The translations under genes and the position numbers were made by a program. The notes under the pieces are model-generated. The model was not told the DNA's origin and did no database searches. It saw only the letters and a list, made by a program, of their open reading frames with translations. Positions 25,731 to 33,607 of a DNA stretch of 64,000 nucleotides are shown in pieces; the first letter of the stretch is position 1; the number at the start of each line of letters is the position of its first letter. The stretch is from positions 1 to 64,000 of the forward strand of contig CAIMFV010000051.1 of the NCBI GenBank assembly GCA_903840435.1. Direction: 5' to 3'. The stretch comes from an uncultured Caulobacterales bacterium (lineage in GTDB: Bacteria > Pseudomonadota > Alphaproteobacteria > Caulobacterales > Caulobacteraceae).

Positions 25731-26542
25731 GCGCCGATCTCGCACCCGACGCATCTTCCGCGCCCGCCCTTGAGGTCATCGGCCTGCAAACCCGGTTTGG
25801 AACCCATGTGGTGCATGACAATCTCAACCTCAGCGTTCGACGTGGCGAGGTGTTAGGCTTGGTCGGGGCATCGGGCTCGGGCAAGTCCGTCCTGTTCAAT
25901 ACGATCTTGGGATTATTAAATCCGACGGCGGGGGATGTACGGTTGCTGGGCGAGCGCGCGGGCGCCGACGGAGAGGCGCGCCGGGAGGCGGTCAAGTCGC
26001 GCATCGGGGTGCTGTTTCAAGGCGGTGCGTTGTTTTCCGCGCTCAGCGTGCGCGACAATGTGGCCGCACCCTTGCGGGAACATACAGGCCTTTCATCCGC
26101 CATGATGGCGCGCCTGGCCGATGCGAAAATTGCTTTGGTTGGGTTGGAGGCCTATGCCGGTGACCTCTTTCCCGCCGACCTGTCCGGCGGCATGCGCAAG
26201 CGCGTTGGCTTAGCCCGAGCGCTAGCCTTGGACCCGGAACTCCTCTTTCTCGACGAGCCGACGGCGGGCCTAGATCCAATTTCCGCTGCGGCCTTTGATA
26301 ATTTGATCTTGGAGCTGAAGGCGGCCCTCGACCTGACTGTGGTGATGATCACCCACGATCTCGATAGTCTCTATGCGATCACCGACCGCGTGGCGGTGAT
26401 CGCCGAAAAGCATATTGTCGCCTGTGCGCCGGTCGCGGAATTGGAGACCTCCAATCATCCGTGGATCCAAGCCTATTTTCATGGCCCCCGTGGTCGCGCC
26501 GCTGAGCGCGCTGCGACAAGCGCCCTCAAAGGAGCCCGGTAG
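25727..26542 (+). CDS. mlaF: MlaF-type ABC transporter ATP-binding protein
   Basis: 271-residue ABC ATPase: Walker A GASGSGKSVLFN, Q-loop FQGGALFSAL, signature LSGGMRKRVGLARALA, Walker B LLFLDEPTAGLDP, and the His switch MITHDL. The MlaF style SGGMRKR signature distinguishes it from importer ATPases. It powers lipid transport by the flanking permease and MCE protein. It starts with GTG overlapping the mlaE stop by four bases, and its TAG overlaps the next GTG by one. Confidence 0.95.
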   Translation: MSADLAPDASSAPALEVIGLQTRFGTHVVHDNLNLSVRRGEVLGLVGASGSGKSVLFNTILGLLNPTAGDVRLLGERAGADGEARREAVKSRIGVLFQGGALFSALSVRDNVAAPLREHTGLSSAMMARLADAKIALVGLEAYAGDLFPADLSGGMRKRVGLARALALDPELLFLDEPTAGLDPISAAAFDNLILELKAALDLTVVMITHDLDSLYAITDRVAVIAEKHIVACAPVAELETSNHPWIQAYFHGPRGRAAERAATSALKGAR

Positions 26543-27480
26543 TGGAAAAGAACGCCAACTACGCCATGGTCGGCCTCGTCTCGCTTGGCGTCATCGCTCT
26601 TGTTGGCGTCTTTGTCATCTGGCTGGCGGGCGCCCAGTTTTCCCAGCGCTATGACGTCTATGATGTGGTGTTTTACGGACCGGTCCGGGGATTGAGCGTT
26701 GGCGGCTCGGTCTATTTCAATGGGATCAAGGTCGGTGAGGTGGAAAAGCTCAAGCTGAACCCCAAGGACCCGAATCGCGTCGATGCCCTGGTCCGGATCA
26801 ATTCCGACACGCCGGTTCGCACCGATTCCAGTGCTGGCCTCGAACCCCAGGGGGTGACCGGGGTCAACTATATTCAAATCACGGCGGGTACACCGGCCAA
26901 GCCACTGCTGAAAGAATTTGATACCAACGGCATGCCGCCCGAGATCGAATCAAAGCCCTCGACCCTCGACAGCCTGTTGCAGGGCGGCGGCGACGTGCTG
27001 ACGCGCACCGTCGGCGCGCTTGATCAGGTAAATAAGCTTCTCTCCGCCAAGAACCTCGCCAATGTCACGGGAACGCTTGAGAATCTGCGTGCCGTCACCG
27101 CCGACCTGAAAAAGCAGGATCTGGTTTTGACCGATCTGGACCAGAGCTTGAAGACGCTGAACCAGACCAGCGCCCGCATTGGCGAATTGTCAGAAGACAG
27201 CCGACACCTGATCACGGGCGATGGCCAAAGGCTGGTGACCAACCTTGCCGATAGCGCAGCTGAATTAAAGGCGACCGCGGCTGAAACCCGCAGCCTGATC
27301 GCTGCCCTACGGCAACCGACCAACGATTTCGCCGCCCAAGGCCTGCCGGAAATCACTCGCGCGGCCGCCAGTCTGCGTGCCACCAGCGAAAGCCTCGACC
27401 GGCTCGTGCGGGCGATTGAAGCCAACCCCTCAGCCGCGATTTTAAAAGCGCCCGCCAAAACAGTGGAGATGAAGCCATGA
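26542..27480 (+). CDS. mlaD: MCE-domain lipid-binding protein (MlaD-like)
   Basis: 312 residues: an N-terminal membrane anchor (MVGLVSLGVIALVGVFVIWL), then an MCE domain (YDVVFYGPVRGLSVGGSVYF, GIKVGEVEKLKL, GVTGVNYIQIT), then a long helical region (~residues 150-290) likely to form a coiled coil or needle. It is longer than E. coli MlaD (~180), closer to PqiB/YebT-like or alphaproteobacterial MCE proteins. It forms the periplasmic lipid conduit of the complex. Confidence 0.93.
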   Translation: MEKNANYAMVGLVSLGVIALVGVFVIWLAGAQFSQRYDVYDVVFYGPVRGLSVGGSVYFNGIKVGEVEKLKLNPKDPNRVDALVRINSDTPVRTDSSAGLEPQGVTGVNYIQITAGTPAKPLLKEFDTNGMPPEIESKPSTLDSLLQGGGDVLTRTVGALDQVNKLLSAKNLANVTGTLENLRAVTADLKKQDLVLTDLDQSLKTLNQTSARIGELSEDSRHLITGDGQRLVTNLADSAAELKATAAETRSLIAALRQPTNDFAAQGLPEITRAAASLRATSESLDRLVRAIEANPSAAILKAPAKTVEMKP

Positions 27481-28097
27481 TCGGACGCACACCTATGGGC
27501 ACCTTAGCGCAAGCCTCTCTGGTGCTAGGCGTTTGCGTCGCTTTGAGTGGGTGCGTCACCGTCTTGCCGAAACAAAAGGCCGTGCGCCTTTACCGCCTGA
27601 CCACGCGAGCCCCTGCGGCCGCAAGCGGTGCTGGGCGCGCGACCCATCTCATCTTGGAGCGACTACAAGCGCCAAGTGAATCGGCGGGCGATGGCATCTT
27701 GACCGTCAACGGGACCGAGGTTGCCTACCTTTCGACCGGACGCTGGGCTGCACCCGCGGAAAGCCTGGTGCATGACGCCTTTGAGGCTGATGTTTCGGCC
27801 ATTGACTCGCGGGTGAATTGGGCGGCGGCTGGCGATCCGGTGGATTTTCGTATGGGTGTTGTCCTGACACGCTTTGATGTGGACCTCGCCGATGCGAGGC
27901 GGCCCGCCATCACCGTGACAGGCCACATCGAAATTCGCACCGCCCAAGGCAAGCTCGCTCAGGCCTGCCCGGTGGCGGTCCAGGATCAGGCGGCGGATGC
28001 AACCATGAGCGCTGTGGCCAAGGCCTTTAGTCAGGCGGTCGATGATTTGGCGACCCGCGCCACGGTTTGCTTGAGCGCTGTGTCCTCTCAGCCTTAA
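27477..28097 (+). CDS. ABC-type transport auxiliary lipoprotein (PqiC-like)
   Basis: 206-residue lipoprotein with lipobox LSGC (VLGVCVALSGCVTVLPKQKA) and the MKLYRL-like start VRLYRLTTRAP of the ABC-transport auxiliary family. Internal ILTVNGTEVAYLSTGRWAAP matches the family pattern '...r..y....WaeP'. It probably sits at the inner leaflet of the outer membrane as the receiving partner of the MCE conduit. Its start overlaps the mlaD stop by four bases, so the four genes form one coupled operon. Confidence 0.85.
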   Translation: MIGRTPMGTLAQASLVLGVCVALSGCVTVLPKQKAVRLYRLTTRAPAAASGAGRATHLILERLQAPSESAGDGILTVNGTEVAYLSTGRWAAPAESLVHDAFEADVSAIDSRVNWAAAGDPVDFRMGVVLTRFDVDLADARRPAITVTGHIEIRTAQGKLAQACPVAVQDQAADATMSAVAKAFSQAVDDLATRATVCLSAVSSQP

Positions 28098-28220
28098 GCG
28101 CGCGCCGAACCACCTTCGCAGTTGCAAAATCAGCCGCTTTGACCCAAGGGAAAGAGGCATTTGCGATCAGGTGAGCGCGGGACCGCCGCCGCCGACCTGT
28201 CGCCTGATTGAGGAACCATA

Positions 28221-28931
28221 ATGGCTCGAAAGGTCTATTCCGACGCCGCAACCGCGCTTGCGGGCGTCCTGTTCGACGGCATGACCATCATGTCTGGCGG
28301 CTTTGGCCTGTGCGGCATCCCCGAGCATCTGATTGCCGCCATCGCTAAGACCGGCGTCAGGGACTTAACCGTCATCTCCAACAATTGCGGCGTCGATGGC
28401 TTTGGGCTCGGCATCCTGTTGGAGAACCGGCAGATCAAGAAAATGGTGTCCTCCTATGTCGGCGAGAACAAGCTGTTCGAGCAGCTTTACCTTTCCGGCG
28501 AATTGGAGCTGGAGTTTAACCCGCAAGGCACGCTAGCTGAGCGCATCCGGGCGGGCGGGGCGGGCATCCCCGCTTTTTTCACCAAGACCGGCTACGGCAC
28601 CTTGATCGCTGACGGCAAGGAGACCCGCGTCTTCAACGGTGAGAACTATGTGATGGAGACGGGCCTTGTCGCGGATCTTTCCATCGTGAAGGCCTGGAAG
28701 GCCGACACCGAAGGCAATCTCGTCTATCGCAAGACGGCGCGGAACTTTAATCCGATGATGGCCACAGCGGGCAAGGTCACCTTGGTCGAGGTTGAGGACT
28801 TGGTTGAGCCCGGCGCCTTGGATCCCGACCACATTCACACACCGGGCATCTATGTCGATCGCCTGATCCATGGCGCCCATTTCGAGAAGCGCATCGAGCG
28901 CGTCACGACCCGCGAAAAGGAAACCGTCTGA
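28221..28931 (+). CDS. 3-oxoacid CoA-transferase subunit A
   Basis: 236 residues. Alpha subunit of a succinyl-CoA:3-ketoacid (SCOT/ScoA) or acetoacetate-type CoA transferase, used to activate ketone bodies or short acids. [31 protein letters not shown], and [20 protein letters not shown] are typical. A coupled partner begins at the stop codon (one-base overlap), giving the usual A-B pair. Confidence 0.93.
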   Translation: MARKVYSDAATALAGVLFDGMTIMSGGFGLCGIPEHLIAAIAKTGVRDLTVISNNCGVDGFGLGILLENRQIKKMVSSYVGENKLFEQLYLSGELELEFNPQGTLAERIRAGGAGIPAFFTKTGYGTLIADGKETRVFNGENYVMETGLVADLSIVKAWKADTEGNLVYRKTARNFNPMMATAGKVTLVEVEDLVEPGALDPDHIHTPGIYVDRLIHGAHFEKRIERVTTREKETV

Positions 28932-29563
28932 TGGCCTGGACCCGCGACCAGATGGCCGCCCGCGCGGCCAAGGAATTACAGGACGGGTTTTACGTCAATC
29001 TCGGCATTGGCATCCCAACGCTTGTCTCCAACCATATTCCAGACGGCATGAGCGTCACCCTGCAAAGCGAGAACGGCATGCTCGGCATGGGTCCCTTTCC
29101 CTATGCGGGCGAGGAGGATGCAGACCTGATCAATGCCGGTAAGCAGACCATCACCGAACTGCCCACCTCGTCCTATTTCTCCTCCGCCGACAGCTTTGCC
29201 ATGATCCGTGGCGGCCACATCAACCTCTCCATCCTGGGCGCCATGCAGGTGGCGGAAAACGGCGATCTCGCCAATTGGATGGTGCCGGGAAAGATGGTCA
29301 AGGGCATGGGCGGGGCTATGGACCTGGTCGCGGGCGTCAAGCGCGTGGTGGTCGTCATGGAGCATTGCGAAAAGACCGGCGCGCCAAAGCTCCTGCATCG
29401 CTGCAACCTGCCCTTAACCGGCGCAGGCGTGGTTGATCTCGTGATTACCGATCTGGCGGTCTTCTCAGTCGACAAGGCGGCGCAGACGTTGAAGCTCCTC
29501 GAACTTGCCGACGGCGTGACCCGCGACGAGGTAGCGGCGAAAACCGAAGCGCGGTTTGATTGA
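28931..29563 (+). CDS. 3-oxoacid CoA-transferase subunit B
   Basis: 210 residues, beta subunit carrying the catalytic glutamate in [15 protein letters not shown], with [20 protein letters not shown] and [18 protein letters not shown]. It transfers CoA from succinyl-CoA to a 3-oxo acid through a glutamyl-CoA intermediate. The start overlaps subunit A by one base. Confidence 0.94.
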   Translation: MAWTRDQMAARAAKELQDGFYVNLGIGIPTLVSNHIPDGMSVTLQSENGMLGMGPFPYAGEEDADLINAGKQTITELPTSSYFSSADSFAMIRGGHINLSILGAMQVAENGDLANWMVPGKMVKGMGGAMDLVAGVKRVVVVMEHCEKTGAPKLLHRCNLPLTGAGVVDLVITDLAVFSVDKAAQTLKLLELADGVTRDEVAAKTEARFD

Positions 29564-29630
29564 AATCGACGGCTGGCCATCCCATGCTATGGGAGGGTTG
29601 GGTTTCTTCTGAATAAGGTCTGAAGTCTGG

Positions 29631-30545
29631 ATGTTTAGCCCGCTTTCAATTGGCCTGCGGCTGGGCTTCCTCAGCTTGATCCTGGCCGCGGCCCTTTTCG
29701 TGCATTTTCGCGGACGGGTGCGGCTGAAATTTGCTCGGCAATTGACCGACCACTCGACCTTTACCGCGCCCTATAATGCGCTGGTCTATTTGTTTTCCGG
29801 CGTTCCGAACCAGTCCTATTATGAGCCGAAGGCCTTTGCTGATCTTCAAACCCTGACCGACAATTGGGAAATGATCCGCGATGAAGGCTTGGCCCTGCTT
29901 GGCGAAGGGCGGATCGCGGCGGCGACCGGGCATAATGATGTGGGCTTCCACACCTTCTTCAAACGGGGCTGGAAGCGGTTTTATCTGAAATGGTACGGCC
30001 ACCCGATTCCGTCAGCCAAGGCCCATTGCCCGAAGACCACAGCCCTCCTGGACAGTCTGCCAAGCGTGCATGGCGCCATGTACACCTTCCTGCCAGCCGG
30101 TGGCCGCATTGGCCGACATCGCGATCCCTTTGCCGGCTCCTTGCGCTACCACCTCGGTTTACGCACGCCTAATAGCGATGGCTGCTGGATCGAAGTTGAT
30201 GGACGCCGCGCCAGTTGGCGAGACGGCCAAGCCTTTGTCTTCGACGAGACCTATGTGCACGAAGCCTTGAATGAAACCGACGTCGACCGCCTCATTCTGT
30301 TTTGCGATGTGGAGCGTCCGATGCAGCCGCTGCTGCGCGGGCTCAATCGCTGGATGATCCACAACGTCATGGGCGCGACCGGGGCGCCGAATGAGGAAGG
30401 GGAGGCGGTCGGCGGCATCAACCGCTTTTTTGAGCGGGTCCATGGCGTGCTCGACAGCGGCAAGAAGCTGAAAGCGAAAAATCGCAGGCTCTATTATGCC
30501 CTGAAATATCTGGTGATCGCGACCGTGGTGGTGCTGATCCTTTAG
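29631..30545 (+). CDS. lpxO: LpxO-like aspartyl/asparaginyl beta-hydroxylase family dioxygenase
   Basis: 304 residues with a hydrophobic N-terminus (LRLGFLSLILAAALFVHFRG) and a C-terminal membrane span (YLVIATVVVLIL). VRLKFARQLTDHSTFTAPYN closely resembles LpxO, the Fe(II)/2-oxoglutarate enzyme that 2-hydroxylates a lipid A acyl chain at the inner membrane. Iron ligands are the HRD of IGRHRDPFAGSLRYHLGL and the His of FDETYVHEALNET; Arg in VDRLILF lies where the 2OG-binding residue is expected. A peptide-hydroxylase role is possible, but the membrane ends favour lipid A. Confidence 0.82.
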   Translation: MFSPLSIGLRLGFLSLILAAALFVHFRGRVRLKFARQLTDHSTFTAPYNALVYLFSGVPNQSYYEPKAFADLQTLTDNWEMIRDEGLALLGEGRIAAATGHNDVGFHTFFKRGWKRFYLKWYGHPIPSAKAHCPKTTALLDSLPSVHGAMYTFLPAGGRIGRHRDPFAGSLRYHLGLRTPNSDGCWIEVDGRRASWRDGQAFVFDETYVHEALNETDVDRLILFCDVERPMQPLLRGLNRWMIHNVMGATGAPNEEGEAVGGINRFFERVHGVLDSGKKLKAKNRRLYYALKYLVIATVVVLIL

Positions 30546-30547
30546 AT

Positions 30548-30571
30548 GGACTGCGAAAGAACCCGCAGTCC
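30548..30571. terminator. Hairpin between convergent lpxO-like and amidohydrolase genes
   Basis: GGACTGCG and CGCAGTCC form a perfect 8-bp stem with an 8-base loop, directly after the lpxO-like stop and just before the end of the convergent gene. It lacks a clear T-run, so termination strength is uncertain. Confidence 0.45.
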
Positions 30572-30579
30572 TTGACGCC

Positions 30580-31869
30580 CTAAGGTGCCGACTTCCACAC
30601 CACGCCGCCCTTCATGACGAAGCTGACCTTTTCCAGGGCTTTGACATTGGCTATGGGGTCGTCCTTTACGGCAATAATATCGGCGAAATAGCCGGGCGCT
30701 AAGCGTCCCACGCGATCGCCCCATCCCATCAGATCCGCGGAATTGACGGTTGCCGTTTGGATCGCCTGCATCGGCGTCATGCCAAAACGCACCATGACCG
30801 CAAACTGCTTGGCATTGTCGCCATGGGGATAGACGCCTGCATCGGTGCCGAACGCCATCTTGACGCCCGCCTTAAAGGCCTTGGCAAAGTTTTCGCGTTG
30901 CAGTTTGCCAATCATCCGCTCCTTTTCCATCGAAGCGGGCTCAATGCCGTTTTTCTCGCCTTCGCCCAAAATGAAGTCGTCATTATAGATGTCCATTGAG
31001 AGATAGGTCCCCTTGGCCTTGGCGAGCTTGATGCCTTCATCGTCAATCAGACTGGCATGTTCGATGGAGTCAGCGCCCGCAAGAATAGCACCCTTGATGC
31101 CCGAGGCTCCGTGGGCGTGGACGGCGACCTTGCGGCCCCACATGTGGGCCTCCTCGACAATGGCGTTCATCTCGTCTTGGGTCAGTTGTTGTCCGCCGAC
31201 GCTGTCGCCGTGGGAGAGGACGCCGCCGGTTGACATGAACTTGATCAGATCAACGCCATATTTGGCATTTTGCCGAACCTTAGCGCGCAGCGCCCAAGGC
31301 CCATCGGCTGCGCCTTCGGAGACATAGTGATATTCGAAGGGGAGGAGATTATCGTCGGCGTGGCCACCGGTCGCGCCGAGCGGCGGCCCTGAAACCTGTA
31401 AGCGCGGGCCTTCGATCTCGCCTTGGTTGATGGCGTCGCGCAGGGCGACATCGGAAAACGCGCCCGCCCCAACATTGCGGGCGCTGGTGAACCCGGCCTC
31501 CAAGGTTTTTTTGGCGTTGGCGACGCCATTAATACCTTCGCGCGCTGGGGTGACGGTCAGGCCATTATACCCTTCGTCACTGGCATTGGCGGTCAGGTGC
31601 ACATGGACGTCAATCAGGCCCGGCAGAACGGTCGCGTTCCCGAGCTCAATCCGTTGGGCGCCGTTCGGCACGGTGATCGAGGCGCTTGGCCCGACTGCGG
31701 TAATCTTGTCGCCTTGAATGACCAGGGTCTGATCGTCCAAGACCTTGCCGGTTTGGGTATCAATCAGATGGCCGGCATGGATCACGATCGCCGGCACGTC
31801 GGCAGCCAGAGTGGGAGACGCCATCAAAATTGCAAGGCAAGACGCGGCAGCGATCAACCGATGATCCAT
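30580..31869 (-). CDS. Exported amidohydrolase (imidazolonepropionase/Xaa-Pro dipeptidase-like)
   Basis: 429 residues with a signal peptide (LIAAASCLAILMASPTLAAD). The amidohydrolase domain starts VIHAGHLIDTQTGKVLDDQT; the first metal pair is LPGLIDVHVHLTANA. Later ligands are in GRKVAVHAHGASGIKGAI and SIEHASLIDDEG, and the final Asp in MAFGTDAGVYPHGDNA. All expected metal-binding residues appear present. It is probably a periplasmic hydrolase of small cyclic or peptide-like compounds; the substrate is unknown. Confidence 0.85.
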   Translation of the reverse strand: MDHRLIAAASCLAILMASPTLAADVPAIVIHAGHLIDTQTGKVLDDQTLVIQGDKITAVGPSASITVPNGAQRIELGNATVLPGLIDVHVHLTANASDEGYNGLTVTPAREGINGVANAKKTLEAGFTSARNVGAGAFSDVALRDAINQGEIEGPRLQVSGPPLGATGGHADDNLLPFEYHYVSEGAADGPWALRAKVRQNAKYGVDLIKFMSTGGVLSHGDSVGGQQLTQDEMNAIVEEAHMWGRKVAVHAHGASGIKGAILAGADSIEHASLIDDEGIKLAKAKGTYLSMDIYNDDFILGEGEKNGIEPASMEKERMIGKLQRENFAKAFKAGVKMAFGTDAGVYPHGDNAKQFAVMVRFGMTPMQAIQTATVNSADLMGWGDRVGRLAPGYFADIIAVKDDPIANVKALEKVSFVMKGGVVWKSAP

Positions 31870-31953
31870 AGGGTGTCCTTAAAGGCGAGGTCTTCGTCTT
31901 CCCTATAGGTGGAGGAAGCGGCGCGGAAGGACAAGCTTGAAATCCGACACCCC

Positions 31954-31983
31954 TTGACCTCGACCCCCAAACCGGGCTTTAAG
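31954..31983 (+). promoter_or_regulatory. Possible promoter of tRNA-Thr
   Basis: TTGACC (31954-31959) and TTTAAG (31978-31983) lie 18 bases apart, ending about 62 bases before the tRNA. This is the best sigma70-like pair in the gap, but a weak match at -10. Confidence 0.3.
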
Positions 31984-32045
31984 GCGCGCTCCACGGACGA
32001 AGGGCTTGCTTCGCTGTGGAATTCCGCCGCCCTTTGCGGCGCGGA

Positions 32046-32120
<75 letters not shown>

Positions 32121-32201
32121 TTTTTCCCTTTTTAGATTTCCGCATAAAGACGGCTGCAGGCACCCGACGCCCACATCTTGCCCTCGGCAAGTTGATTGCA
32201 A

Positions 32202-32306
32202 ATGCTGGACGACCTGACAGCGGGCTTATATGGCTCTGGTGTGACTGGCGTGCTGATGAAGCTGATCGCGGGCGGCTGGGCGCTGTATCGGATTAAATTG
32301 GGGTGA
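32202..32306 (+). CDS. 34-residue ORF resembling the C-terminus of phosphatidylglycerophosphatase A
   Basis: Translates as MLDDLTAGLYGSGVTGVLMK followed by a hydrophobic stretch ending RIKLG. DDLTAGLYG resembles the conserved 'DDvlAGlYa' near the end of PgpA, so it may be a leftover of a pgpA-like gene or a small membrane protein. The stop is followed six bases later by the aldo/keto reductase start. The frame is closed just upstream by a TGA, so no larger gene exists here. The ribosome site is weak. Confidence 0.3.
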   Translation: MLDDLTAGLYGSGVTGVLMKLIAGGWALYRIKLG

Positions 32307-32312
32307 TCTTTG

Positions 32313-33353
32313 ATGAACGTCTCCGAACTTGGGCGCACGGGTTTGCAGGTCTCGCGCATTTGTCTTGGGACCATGACCTGGGGTCAACAGAACACCGAGG
32401 CTGAGGGCCACGCCCAGATGGACTATGCTTTAGAGCGGGGTGTGACGTTTTGGGACACGGCTGAAATGTATGCCGTTCCCCCCAAGCCCGAGACCCAAGG
32501 TGCGACAGAGACCATTATTGGCACATGGTTCAAAAAAACCGGAAACCGCGACAAGGTGATCCTGGCGAGCAAGATTTCCGGTCGAAGCCCGATGATTTGG
32601 TGCCGGGACAACGCCAAGGAAACGCGTCTGACCGCTGAACAGATCGACGAGGCGGTGGAAAAATCTCTGCGCCGGTTGCAGACGGACTATATCGACCTTT
32701 ACCAATTACATTGGCCGGATCGCCAGCTTCAGGTTTTTGGCGGCAAAACCTATAAGGACTATGGCCCTGATTATGAGCCGTTCGAAACCATCCTGACCAA
32801 TCTCCAACGCCATGTGGAGAAGGGCAATATCCGCCATATCGGCGTCTCGAATGAGAGCGCCTGGGGCGTCATGCGGTTTGTGGCCGAGGCGGAGAAGCAT
32901 GGCCTTCCGCGCGTGGTTTCGATCCAAAACGCCTATTCGCTCGTCAACCGCACCTTTGAAACCGGGCTGGCAGAGGTGGCTTTGCGCGAGCAGGTCGGTC
33001 TCCTTGCCTATTCGCCTCTGGCCCAGGGCTATCTCACCGGTAAATACCAAAACGGCGCCTTGCCGGAGGGTGCCCGCAAGACGCTGTTTAGCCGCCTGCA
33101 GCGCTATGAAGGTCCAGGCGCCGCCGAAGCCATCGATGCCTATGTGGCTCTAGCCAAGGAACTCGGTATCCTGCCCGAAACACTGGCGCTGAAATTCTGT
33201 GACACGAGGCGTTTTGTTACCTCGACCATAATTGGCGCAACCACCATGGCCCAACTGAAGACCGATATTGACGCCTTCGACATGGCCTGGACACCCGAGA
33301 TCGAAGCCAAGGTCGACGCCATCCACGCCCGCATGCCCAATCCCTGTCCCTGA
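32313..33353 (+). CDS. Aldo/keto reductase, Tas-like
   Basis: 346-residue TIM-barrel NADP(H)-dependent reductase. LGRTGLQVSRICLGTMTWGQ opens the barrel. The catalytic set is visible: Asp and Tyr in FWDTAEMYAVPPKPETQGAT, Lys in VILASKISGR, His in YQLHWPD. NTEAEGHAQMDYALERG and the PPKPET insertion resemble E. coli Tas. ATG 32313 with GGGGTGA upstream is preferred to the TTG one codon earlier. The physiological substrate is unknown. Confidence 0.9.
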   Translation: MNVSELGRTGLQVSRICLGTMTWGQQNTEAEGHAQMDYALERGVTFWDTAEMYAVPPKPETQGATETIIGTWFKKTGNRDKVILASKISGRSPMIWCRDNAKETRLTAEQIDEAVEKSLRRLQTDYIDLYQLHWPDRQLQVFGGKTYKDYGPDYEPFETILTNLQRHVEKGNIRHIGVSNESAWGVMRFVAEAEKHGLPRVVSIQNAYSLVNRTFETGLAEVALREQVGLLAYSPLAQGYLTGKYQNGALPEGARKTLFSRLQRYEGPGAAEAIDAYVALAKELGILPETLALKFCDTRRFVTSTIIGATTMAQLKTDIDAFDMAWTPEIEAKVDAIHARMPNPCP

Positions 33354-33368
33354 ATTTGCGAGGCGGGT

Positions 33369-33451
33369 CCCGGCCTACGCCGGGACGAGCGGCTTAGAGG
33401 TGGCGCTTCAATTAAATCCGCTCATGACCTGCGAAGGCCGGTATCCAGGGG
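33369..33451. repeat. Intergenic palindromic repeat, copy 1
   Basis: An ~83-base element starting with the hairpin CCCGGCctacGCCGGG and ending GGCCGGTATCCAGGGG. It is repeated almost exactly at 33487-33569. The ends look like the dispersed palindromic elements common between alphaproteobacterial genes. It lies between two convergent genes, where the hairpin could also help stop transcription. Confidence 0.7.
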
Positions 33452-33486
33452 ATCATCCACACGCCTCAGCAAGCCCGTCTCTGGTT

Positions 33487-33569
33487 CCCGGCCTGCGCCG
33501 GGATGAGCGGCTTAGAGGTGGCGCTTCAATTAAATCCGCTCATGACCTGCGTAGGCCGGTATCCAGGGG
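33487..33569. repeat. Intergenic palindromic repeat, copy 2
   Basis: Second copy of the element at 33369-33451, differing at only a few positions (CTACGCC to CTGCGCC, GACGAG to GATGAG, GCGAAGG to GCGTAGG), in the same orientation, 118 bases from the first. The middle part (GGCTTAGAGGTGGCGCTTCA onward) is identical between the copies. Confidence 0.7.
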
Positions 33570-33607
33570 GGGCATCCCCAAACCTCAAGCAGGCCAACCC
33601 CCGCCCT

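Noticed and set aside
33369-33569. Two direct repeats with a spacer, considered as a minimal CRISPR array
   Set aside because: Only two copies, each ~83 bases with an internal hairpin and an uneven spacer, and no cas genes in the window. They fit dispersed palindromic elements better.
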